Assembly: GCA_022592435.1 (NCBI GenBank)
Contig: JABYQS010000961.1
Coordinates: 1-10,541, forward strand
Direction of reading: 5' to 3'
DNA length: 10,541 bases
Source: Cerioporus squamosus
Lineage: Eukaryota; Basidiomycota; Agaricomycetes; Polyporales; Polyporaceae
Under the pieces are notes generated by a model. That model saw only the letters and a program-made list of their open reading frames with translations, had not been told where the DNA came from and made no database searches. Both the position numbers and the translations under genes were made by a program. Of the stretch, positions 1 to 7,197 are shown in pieces (the stretch's first letter is position 1; every line of letters starts with the position of its first letter).

Positions 1-3000
1 GGCGTCCGAGAAGCCGAGGAGCCCATCGTTGGTGCCACCATAGACGAGCCAGTGATCACGCGTGCCTTTCAGGTAGCGGATGACGCGTTTGAGCGCGTCC
101 CAGTGCGCGCGTCCCGGGTTTTGCATGAACTGGGCGAGGGTGGTAACAGCGAAGGCAATGTCAGGGCGTGCCCATAGCGGCGTACATGAGCGAGCCGACG
201 GCCTCTCGGTACGGGACATTGCGCATGTCCTCGAATTGGCGCGGAGTGGACGGGCACTGGGAGGACGAGAGGACGGCGCCGGGCTGTAGAGGAGTGGACA
301 GTGGAGTGGCGTTCTCGAGATTGTAGCGAGCGGCGATGGAGTCGATGTACGCGCGCTGGGAAATGGCAATGGTCCCAGCCGCAGGGTCGTGCCTGACCTC
401 GATACCGAGGTACCAGTGCAAATTGCCGCGATCTGACAGCTCGAAACGCTTGTCCATAGTGTTCTCGAACTCGTCGACGAGGGTGGGGGTTCCAACGATG
501 AGGAAGTCGTCAACCGCGGTCGCGACCTCGAGATGTCCATCCTCCGAGTGCTTGAAGAACACAGCGTGATCGGAGACGCACCTGTCCAACCCCATCTCAC
601 CCACAGCCCCTGTCAACGTCTTGTACCACCCCCTCCCCGCCTGCTTCAGCCCGTACAACGTCTTCTTCAGCCTGCACACGAGGTGCTCCTCGCCGGGGCG
701 CACGCTGCCGGGTGGCTGCCTCATATAGATGGTCTCCTCGAGTTCCCCGTTGAGGTACGCGGACTTGACGTCGAGTTGCCGGACCTTCCAGCCGTAGCGA
801 GCAGCGAGGGCAATCAGAGTGCGGATAGACGAGAGTTTGGCGACAGGAGCGAATGTCTCGTTGTAGTCCTGCCCAGGGACTTGTGTGAACCCTTGAGCGA
901 CCAGTCGAGCCTTGAATTGCTTGACTTGGCCTTCAGCGTCGCGTTTGATGCGGAAGACGAAGCGCGAGCCGACGATGTTGACGTTGGGCGGTGGCTCGAC
1001 GAGCTCGTAGGTGTCGTGGTCGCGGAGGTTGGCGAGCTCGGCGTTGACCGCGGCTTGCCACTGCTCACGATCAGGTGACTGCAGCGCCTCTTCGAGCGTC
1101 CTCGGCTCCTGGCCTGCTAGCATCGCAAACGCGTAGACTGGCTCTTGCTGAACTTCATCGTCGCTGGCTGGTCCCTCGACATCTACCAACTCCGGCAGGT
1201 TCCAGTCGTCATCGGCCTCCTCAGCTGCAGCGACCGCGCCCATCAACTCCGACGGCTTCAAGCCCTTCGGATAGCGCGACGCGCCTCCTCGACGTCCGGT
1301 CGCGGTCCCTTCTCCCCTTTCCAGACGCCTCACGTACTCCGACGGCTTCCGGATACGATGGCCACGGCCTAGCAGCGGCTCTGGAGCAGCAGCTTCCTCG
1401 ACCACTGGCGCGTCTTCCACAGTCGCGGGAGGAACACGACCGGGAGACGGCGGCGGAGATGGATTGGTGGGCGGCGCAGGCTCGGGATGGACGTGCGTTG
1501 AGCTCGATGACTCGGTGAGTGGTTCTCGCGAGGTTTCGGACGCGTTGGGGAGCTCTGGAGACGACTCGGTGGGTTCGGAGGTCGCGGGCGCAGGAGCAGA
1601 CGGCGCGGACTGTCCGCCAATCTCCCTCCTCGCCCCCTTGGACTGGACGTCGTCGGCTGCGACTTCCGGTTCGCCATCCTCGACGAACATGACGTTCCGC
1701 TCGACGGTGACGTTCCGGGAGTCGGGCCAATACACACGGTACCCCTTGCTGTGGTCGGAGTACCCGACGAAGCGACCTTTGCGGGCCTTCGACTGCATCT
1801 TCGGGGCATTCTCTTTGCGTACCCAGACCTTCGCACCGAATTGGTGCAGGTCACGGAGGTCAGGGACCTCTCCGAAGCGAGCCTCGTACGGTGTCTTGCC
1901 GTCGAGTGCTCGTGTGGCCGTCCGGTTCTTGAGCCAGGTCGCGTGGAGGATGGCATAGCTCCAGAGGAATTGGGGCAGGCCCGACGCGATCAGCATCGCT
2001 CGGGCGTGTTCTGCAAGTGTCCGATTCACCCTCTCGGCTACGCCGTTCTCCTCCGGCGTGTCGTGGACCGACGTGCGATGGCGTGTTCCCTCTGACTTGA
2101 GGAACACCTCGAACTCCTCGCTGCAGAACTCCCCGCCGTTGTCGGTCTGGAGTTCCTTGACCCGACGCCCTTCCTGTGTCCAGAGATCAGCCACTAACTC
2201 TTTATAGGCTTTGAAGGCTCGATCCTTGGTCTTCGCCGGCACCGTCTCGGTCCAGCGCGTGGCGTCATCGGTCCACATCGTCGCGTGCTTGTTCCCACCT
2301 AGCGACGCGCAGCCTGCGCTCCAGGTATCGGCGTGAATCCGGTCGCCGTACTTCTTGGCCAGGTCGCTCGCGCGTTCCTTCGGGACAGGTGCGCGCGCGA
2401 TCTTCGCCTGGACGCAGACCTCACAGATCTCGTCGGTGGAGCCTCCCGTGAGCTTCACACCGCGGATGCGACCCTGCTCGACCATCCTCTTTGCCACAGC
2501 GGGAGAGATGTGTCCAAGTCGAGCGTGCAGCTCTTGCAGGGTGTACGTAGCCTCGGGCTTGCTGCCCGCATTGGCAGCGGCTCCGACTACGGCAGGGTGA
2601 CGGACTTGATAAAGTCCGTTCGAAGATGGGATCCGGCCAATCGTCTTGCCCGTGTCGCGGGAGAACAGCCGACACTCGCCACGCTCGAACACGGTGGAGT
2701 AGCCGGCCTCGTCGGCTCGTCGAATCGACACTAGCCCGAAGGCCATGTCGGGCGCATGGAGTACGCGTTCGAGCGTCACGGCGGTGCTCGTGTCACCGTT
2801 TGGCATCTCGACGCGGACACTTCCTTCGCCAACAGCCATGAACGACCGCCCGTCGCTGCGGTGATAGGTCTCGGAGGTTTGAGTTCCGAGTAGGAGGTGA
2901 AGCGGTGGCGATAGGGGAACATGTGCCGGCTGGCACCGCTGTCGTAGACCTCGACCTCCTCGGATGGGGAAGCAGCGCACGCAAAGACCGAGCTGTCAAG

Positions 3001-3084
3001 CGTGATCGCAAACGCGTGTTCGCCGTCATCCTTTACAGCGTTCGCCGACGCACCGCCTCCACCTCCGCCTTGTCCGCCGCGACC
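1..3084 (-). pseudogene. Pol of the copia element: protease, integrase, reverse transcriptase, start of RNase H
   Basis: The polyprotein would copy element RNA to DNA and insert it. The protease motif DSGAS lies at 2943-2929. A one-base frame break near 2854 separates it from the long open frame that runs to 161. Numbering that frame from its first Met at 2980, only residues from about 43 are in the true frame. It contains the HHCC zinc site (H152, H157, C186, C189), integrase catalytic D218, D280 and E316 (35 residues between the last two), and a Pro/Ser-rich linker (about 450-540). Reverse transcriptase follows (about 650-890) with QLDVKSAYLNG (D737), LYGLKQAGRGW (775-785) and an AVDD box (822-825) where most relatives have YVDD. 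After [10 protein letters not shown] a frame break (about 170-166) gives a TGA. The next frame continues with RPDIAFAV... to GFSDA, the first RNase H aspartate, at the edge. Confidence 0.93.
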
Positions 3085-3087
3085 TCA
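3085..3087 (-). other. In-frame TGA stop between Gag linker and protease
   Basis: Reading back from the DSGAS codons, the same frame is open to 3084, passes through a Gly-rich stretch (GRGGQGGGGGG) and meets TGA at 3087-3085. Upstream of the TGA this frame reads KDRCDQMPKN. The context (N, stop, G, R, G, G) suggests an original CGA arginine or TGG tryptophan codon. A C-to-T or G-to-A change would be enough. With several frameshifts in the same copy, decay is more likely than programmed readthrough. Confidence 0.6.
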
Positions 3088-4148
3088 ATTCTTCGGCATC
3101 TGGTCGCAGCGGTCCTTGTCCCTCCTTCCCGCCGCCCTTCCGCCAGCAATCGGCCTTGACGTGTCCCCTGCGCTTGCAGTTGTAGCACTCAGGGCCGCTC
3201 TTCGACTTGCTGTTGCCGTTCCGAGACCCACTGCGCGAGCCGAACTTCTGCGGCGGACCACCAGCAGAGAGGGCGGAGTCGTTCGTCGGTTCCTGGTTCG
3301 ATCGACGGTCGTACTCCTCAGTGAGGGCCTGAATGACGTCGAGAGGGGACAGAGGGTTGCGTGCAGCGCGCGCGGCGATCGACAGAGCCGACAAGACAGC
3401 GTCGTAGGAGGACGGCATCGAGCCGAAGATCGCGGCTGAGAACTCCGCATCGGGGTAGCGCGAGCCCATCGACGCAAGCTGCTCTTGAAGCTTGACCAGC
3501 GCGTCGAGGTGGTCCCGCACGTTCGCGCCCTCCTTGCACTTGAGGTTGAGCAGCTTCGTGCGGACTGTGTTCGCGTACATCTCCGACTTGTTTTCATACT
3601 CGCGCGTCACGGCCAGTCCAGACACTGGAAGCATCCGGTAAGTACTTGACCTTGATGAGCAACGAGTCGCTGATCGTGCTATAGATCTGCTGGCGAGTCG
3701 CAAACTCGCGCTGCTCGTACTCGTCGACCTTGGCCTCCGCGTCTTCAACCTTTTGCAGGTACTCCTCGTCCGATAGCTTGTCGAGAGCGCTTTGAGAAGC
3801 AGCGGCACTCGACCCACCTGATCCGGCACTCGAAGCCGTGCTCGCGCTCGCGGCGGCAACCGGCTTGGCACTCGGGCTCGTGGAGGTGGATGCGGATGAA
3901 GCGGCAGCGGCAGGGGGAGCCGAAGCGGACGTGGGAGCAGGGGGAGATGGACGGGGCCAGACAGGGGGAGCAGGAGGACGACGAGCCGTACCTAGCAGAT
4001 GTCGCATCAGACCCCGCGCGCCCATACAGACGTGTATGCGTTCCTTGTACGTGATCCAGTTTGATCCATCGGCAGCGAGCTTCGGGACCGAGTACAGGTT
4101 GGAGGCGGCGGTGTTGTTGTTGTTGAGCGACATGATGCCAGGGCTCAT
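3085..4148 (-). pseudogene. Gag of the copia element, frameshifted
   Basis: Structural nucleocapsid protein of the retrotransposon, which would form the virus-like particle and bind the element RNA. Translation probably starts at ATG 4133 (MSLNNNN...) or at ATG 4148, which lies inside the primer site in the same frame. The N-terminal part (VPKLAADGSNWITYKERI) is typical of copia-type Gag. A Pro/Ala/Ser-rich low-complexity stretch follows, then the helical UBN2-like part (SDSLLIKVKYLPDASSVW). At about 3612-3622 the frame breaks and Gag resumes in another frame (VTREYENKSEMYANTVRTKL...). It continues to a CX2CX4HX4C zinc knuckle (CYNCKRRGHVKADC, about 3145-3190). A second frame change at 3087-3135 leads into a Gly-rich linker and an in-frame TGA at 3087-3085. 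Identification is firm; the exact spot of each lesion is approximate. Confidence 0.88.
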
Positions 4149-4152
4149 AACC
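4139..4152 (-). other. Primer binding site, half-tRNA (initiator Met anticodon region)
   Basis: The plus strand here reads CAGGGCTCATAACC, which is the anticodon stem-loop sequence of fungal initiator-methionine tRNA (CAU anticodon inside GGGCUCAUAACC in budding yeast, from memory). The element's sense strand is therefore complementary to the middle of that tRNA and not to its CCA end. Priming by a tRNA fragment ending in the anticodon loop is known from Drosophila copia. The site abuts the LTR end at 4153 and overlaps the first possible gag ATG (4148-4146). The match is read directly; use as primer is inferred from position and family. Confidence 0.75.
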
Positions 4153-4450
4153 TGACAGGATCTGAGCCGGCGCGAGGGAGACTGAAGACAAAGGAATGTA
4201 TTCTCAGTGTTCCGGGAAGAGAACGATGATGTAGCGTAGCGTAGATACCTGAAGACAAAGGAATGTATTCTACTGGTGCATGAGCAAAGGGAAACGACGG
4301 CAGACATGGGAAAGGAAGCTCACCTCAGCAGTTCCGGGAAGAGAACGATGAGGGGAGCTCTACACGACGGGAGTTTTAGAAGACTGTTTGCGAGCTATCG
4401 ATGGAGTACGTAAGCTAAAGATCTGTATCTAAGAGTGCGTACGGAATGCG
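4153..4450 (-). repeat. Upstream (5') LTR of the copia element, outer end uncertain
   Basis: On the minus strand the sequence just before the primer binding site ends in CA at 4154-4153, as copia LTRs normally do. The next 200 bases outward contain no gag-like protein and carry a duplicated leader unit (4182-4229 and 4249-4351) plus a short GTAGC tandem at 4231-4244. The outer end should start with TG on the minus strand. Several CA dinucleotides on the plus strand between about 4400 and 4480 would fit and none stands out. The partner LTR lies beyond the left edge. An LTR here is well supported by the neighbouring primer site and gag start; its length is not. Confidence 0.6.
4182..4351 (-). 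repeat. Duplicated leader unit inside the LTR, one copy with a 54-base insert
   Basis: Two blocks occur twice. Block A is 23 identical bases at 4182-4204 and 4249-4271. Block B is 21 identical bases at 4209-4229 and 4331-4351. In the first pair A and B are separated by four bases. In the second pair they are 59 bases apart because of an extra segment at 4270-4323. On the element's sense strand this segment starts GTGAGC and ends CACCAGTAG, and it interrupts a CTGAG/AATACATT junction that is continuous in the other copy. Sense order is B2, insert, A2, a 19-base spacer (4248-4230), B1, A1, primer site. The repeat is seen directly; an intron origin of the insert is inference. Confidence 0.85.
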
Positions 4451-4477
4451 AGCGGAAGCACGAGAGGCAAGGGCGCT

Positions 4478-4805
4478 TTGACCAACGGAAAAGGAATACG
4501 AGACGCCGTCGAGACGGCCGACTACAACATTCGCGAGGTTGAATACCCTAGGGTAGCCGAAATGTGGGCCAAATATATGGCGGGACGAGCGAGATCTCGA
4601 GCTCGCTGTGCGCGACAGCGAGTTCGATGCCGTGGACGACGGCGGGAACTTGCCGGCCGCAGGCAGCGCCGGTGCGGACGAGCAGCGCGCTCTGATGGTC
4701 TTAGCGCGCTCTCCTGGCCTTGCCCGGTGTTCCCTGGTACTAAGTAGCGGAGGGGGATTTATCTCCCTGTATTCGCTTAGGAGGTGCAGAGGAAGTTGGG
4801 GCTAA
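4478..4805 (+). pseudogene. Possible broken gene fragment next to the LTR, family not recognised
   Basis: Two plus-strand frames each give protein-like sequence that joins up if one base is skipped near 4583. The first (from about 4478) reads DAVETADYNIREVEYPRVAE followed by MWAKYMA. The second (from about 4584) reads DERDLELAVRDSEFDAVDDG and then becomes low quality before its stop at 4805. Both halves are rich in acidic and amphipathic residues and use mostly C- or G-ending codons. That is the only evidence for coding origin. No motif identifies a family, and no credible start codon or splice pair was found. It could be a remnant of the gene the retroelement landed beside, or chance. Confidence 0.25.
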
Positions 4806-5414
4806 TGAGCGAGGATTTTGATGGATTTGGCAGGAACGAGCCACCGTTGTTGTCATGATCAGGTGGCAATGCTCATTCACTCACCAGCTCTAGACAAGCC
4901 GATGTCGTCCCGTTTCAACTGGACCGGGGATGGGAGCTAGTGGCATCCCCTGGCATCCCTCAACGATCCTCACGGCTGTCATGCCTTCGAAAGTCCCTAG
5001 GCAAGTCCGCGGCGCCGCTTCAGGACATGTCTACTCGCCGATCGAACTCATTGATTCCTCTAGGTAAGCCAGTGTTCCTTTCCTCAGTGGGTTCCATACC
5101 GCAAGTGCGGCGAGCACGCGTATACTCATGTGATTCGCTTCTGGAACACAGCGCGAACGACACGTGTATAACTCGCAGCTGCTTGTTCTAGTATATCCCT
5201 TGCGTCCGATTTCATCCCACTAGCTCTTCCCTGCTCAATGCGCGCGCCCATGTCAGATAGAGCTAGTCATCGCTCCCAGGTCCTCCCAGTGCCGGCGCAA
5301 CCTCAAGAGACAGCTCTACATTCCCTGCGGCGGAGAAGATTGCTCAAGTAGTGCCCGCCGTACGCGGTAGGTTTGACCACACCCTTCAAGACCTCCCTTC
5401 ACCGAGTCATCGCC
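4806..5414 (+). promoter_or_regulatory. Upstream region of the seven-span membrane protein gene
   Basis: No convincing gene lies in these 600 bases. The open frame at 4940-5191 has no recognisable protein character. Seen here: a 10-base near-perfect tandem (TGGCATCCC, 4941-4960), a 7-base inverted repeat beside it (GGGGATG at 4926-4932 with CATCCCC at 4944-4950), a TATATC run near 5192, and a pyrimidine-rich stretch at about 5380-5403 shortly before the start codon. A CT-rich block just upstream of the ATG is common at fungal transcription starts. The start codon sits in a favourable context (CGCCATGG). Promoter function is inferred from position only. Confidence 0.35.
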
Positions 5415-6682
5415 ATGGTCCTCTCAAACAACATCGCGGCTCTCCTGGGGTTCGCATGCGAAGCAGTACTTTGGGGTACGTCATTAGCACACCAGCCGTG
5501 GATAGCAGAATGCTGACATTCACATCCGACTCCGCCCTCGGTCGGGTTTCTACCAGGTGCATATTCCGTTCTGTTCGTAGCCTCTATCGCGCTGTTGCTC
5601 CGCCGCGCCAGAGCGCACCGTGGCACAAATGTTCCGATCATGATCGCGAACTTTGTCCTCTTCGCCACCTGCACGGCCCATTTCGCGCTGGAGCTCAATC
5701 ACTTCTATATGTCCTTAGTAAGTTGCCGTTGGATGTCCCTGTTGGCTTGCTCGCTCACTGACCATGTACACAGGGTACTGTAGGCGTCGACGGTTTCGCG
5801 GATGAGACTGCGAAACTTGTAGGCGCAGACCTGCTCATCTCTCTCGTCGATTTCCTCGGCGACCTCGTTCTCCTATATCGCTGCTGGATTATATGGGGCA
5901 AGAATATTTGGGTCGTGGCTCTTCCTCTGCTCACCGCAACTGCTGGCTTTGGTAAGCGGGTCTGCGGACGTGTATAGTTCGAGAGCTGACCACCGCTCTT
6001 CGCTTGCAACAGGGTGCATCACGATTGTCGCCCACTGGATCTTGACGTTAAGCCCCACTTCGCCCGTCCCACCGGCCGCGATTGTTCCACTTGGTACCGC
6101 AGGTTACACGCTGCCTCTTGCGACCAATGTGATGGCCACGGCTCTCATTGTCACCAAGCTCTGGCTCACCGCGCGCAGCGTTGAGAAGGGCGCCGGTACA
6201 AGCCTCCTGGGCGCTGCTCACGCCGCACAGCGGGCGGTCGCGATCATCGTTGAAAGCGGTCTGCTCTATCTGGTCACGCAGGTGGTCTTCGTTGTGTTGT
6301 TCGCCCTCGGTCATCCCGCGCAAGCTATCGTAGCTGTGGTCGCTGTGCAGATTTACGTAAGGGTCCCCTGTCGTTCCCAGAAGCCGTTGATGAACTGACA
6401 GTCTGACTGTTCCCGTCGCAGGGTATTGCCCCAACGCTCATAGTGATCCGCGTCGCCCTCGGCATCTCAGTTGAGTACACTCCGCGGGCCAACGTCATCA
6501 AGTCTGGTCCCGGTGCCTTGTCACAGGGCTCGGACAATGTCTTCATGACGCGCCCCTGCTACCTGCCTGCAAATTATTCCTTTGGCGGTACAGAGGATAG
6601 TGGACGTACCATGCTGCCCCAGGACGGCGAGTGTCATGAGATGAAGTCGCTGGAAGTCGACGATCATGTCGACACGGTTTAG
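5415..6682 (+). CDS. Basidiomycete-type seven-transmembrane protein, five exons, function unknown
   Basis: Spliced model: exons 5415-5475, 5557-5717, 5774-5951, 6013-6356 and 6422-6682, 1005 bases coding for 334 residues. All four introns are GT-AG, and the join keeps one continuous hydrophobic protein across each boundary. Predicted spans: about 8-35, 46-68, 92-115, 119-144, 157-180, 208-232 and 236-262. Dipeptide RR and RAR after span 1 suggest a cytoplasmic loop. A polar tail of about 65 residues ends in acidic residues. Motifs that I recall from a large agaricomycete family of uncharacterised multi-pass proteins are YRCWIIWG (109-116) after span 3, TNVMATALIVTKLW (171-184), VESGLLY (213-219) and GIAPTLIVIRVALG (249-262). 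No enzyme motif or signal peptide is visible. The start is the first ATG, in a good context, directly before span 1. A receptor or sensor role is possible but not shown by sequence. Confidence 0.88.
5476..5556 (+). other. Intron 1 of the seven-span protein gene
   Basis: 81 bases, donor GTACGT, branch-like TGCTGAC at 5511-5517, acceptor CAG ending at 5556. Splicing is in phase 1 and joins LWG to AYSVLF inside the first span. The longest of the four introns. Confidence 0.85.
5718..5773 (+). other. Intron 2 of the seven-span protein gene
   Basis: 56 bases, donor GTAAGT, branch-like CACTGAC at 5756-5762, acceptor CAG ending at 5773. Phase 0; joins FYMSL to GTVGVDG in the loop after span 2. Confidence 0.87.
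5952..6012 (+). other. Intron 3 of the seven-span protein gene
   Basis: 61 bases, donor GTAAGC, branch-like AGCTGAC at 5984-5990, acceptor CAG ending at 6012. Phase 1; joins TATAGF to GCITIVAHW within span 4. Confidence 0.86.
6357..6421 (+). other. Intron 4 of the seven-span protein gene
   Basis: 65 bases, donor GTAAGG, branch-like TCTGACT near 6402-6408, acceptor CAG ending at 6421. Phase 0; joins AVQIY to GIAPTLIVIR within span 7. Reading through would add RVPCRSQKPLMN and stop, truncating the protein. Confidence 0.86.
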
Positions 6683-6810
6683 CTCGTCAAGTTCGGGAAG
6701 GTTGTCAGGGAAAATCGGACTGCCTGACTCTCGGCGCAGAGGGTCCGGAACAATGTCTCGCTTGTTACTAGTTGTTTCCGAATGCGTAGTCTATACCACA
6801 GGCCTACGGC

Positions 6811-7197
6811 CTATCGTCGCTCCTTTCTATAATATCGTTGTTGACCGTTCCGATACGACTTCTGCTCTTGCAAGTCAGCACAGAAAACTTCAGAGCTGAT
6901 ATCTGCTTCAGCCGCGCTATTGTCGTCCCGCAGCATCGCCCTCTTTCCTTGGTTCTCCTTGGCATGTGTGATGCGGGATGACGGGCCACGACCGGTAGTA
7001 TTCGAAAGCAGACAGGCCGTGTTTATGTAGGCCATGTTGAGAGTCACGAGCCTGACGACGTTGGGGTGAGGTCTCAGTAGAAGAGAGATGATGATTCCTG
7101 CAATAATGAGTACTACAGACGCGTGATGTTGCACCCAGATTGGGCGCACGCTTCGCCACAGTCGAGATGATAGCCTCCTCGCATATAACATTGCCAT
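6811..7197 (-). pseudogene. Possible 3'-end remnant of another multi-pass membrane protein gene
   Basis: A 128-residue minus-strand frame contains one clear hydrophobic segment (ASVVLIIAGIIISLLL). It is followed about 12 residues later by LNMAYINTACLLSNTTG, then a long polar, serine- and charge-rich tail. The spacing and the pattern N-M-A-x-x-N-T-x-C-x-x-x-N-T resemble, from memory, the end of the last span and start of the tail (NMAxxNxMACRVxRNT) in some agaricomycete multi-pass membrane proteins. Minus-strand sequence upstream of 7197 shows no further spans and no clear exon. If the resemblance is real, this is a truncated relic. It faces the 5415-6682 gene tail to tail with a gap of about 130 bases. 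It may be spurious; a database search would settle it. Confidence 0.3.

Larger units (their letters stand above)
1..4450 (-). mobile_element. Ty1/copia LTR retrotransposon, degenerate, cut by window edge
   Basis: Reading the minus strand gives the copia domain order: LTR, primer binding site, Gag with a CCHC knuckle, aspartic protease, integrase, reverse transcriptase, RNase H. Integrase lying before reverse transcriptase separates Ty1/copia from Ty3/gypsy. The element runs off the left edge just after the first RNase H aspartate (codon 6-4), so the rest of RNase H and the downstream LTR are missing here. The upstream LTR ends at 4153 next to the primer site. Its outer boundary and any target-site duplication cannot be fixed without the other LTR, so 4450 is only an estimate. 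At least four frameshifts (near 3615, 3087-3135, 2854 and 167) and one in-frame TGA (3087-3085) mean it cannot make a full Gag-Pol. The catalytic motifs are still clear, so decay appears modest. Confidence 0.93.

Noticed and set aside
533..1078. 181-residue plus-strand open frame, and similar frames at 1075-1518 and 1464-1958
   Set aside because: They lie antisense to the reverse transcriptase and integrase region. They arise from the codon bias of that frame and show no domain of their own.
2333..2734. 133-residue plus-strand frame opposite integrase
   Set aside because: Antisense shadow; the minus-strand frame carries the integrase HHCC and first catalytic residue.
3002..3439. 145-residue plus-strand frame opposite gag
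   Set aside because: Shadow of the gag knuckle and linker region on the other strand; composition follows the gag codons.
4940..5191. 83-residue plus-strand frame upstream of the seven-span gene
   Set aside because: No protein character, no splice link to the next gene; probably leader or promoter sequence. A GTAAG...CAG pair inside it would give an intron of only about 24 bases, too short.
6048..6434. 128-residue minus-strand frame
   Set aside because: Antisense to exon 4 of the membrane protein gene and crosses its intron; a shadow.
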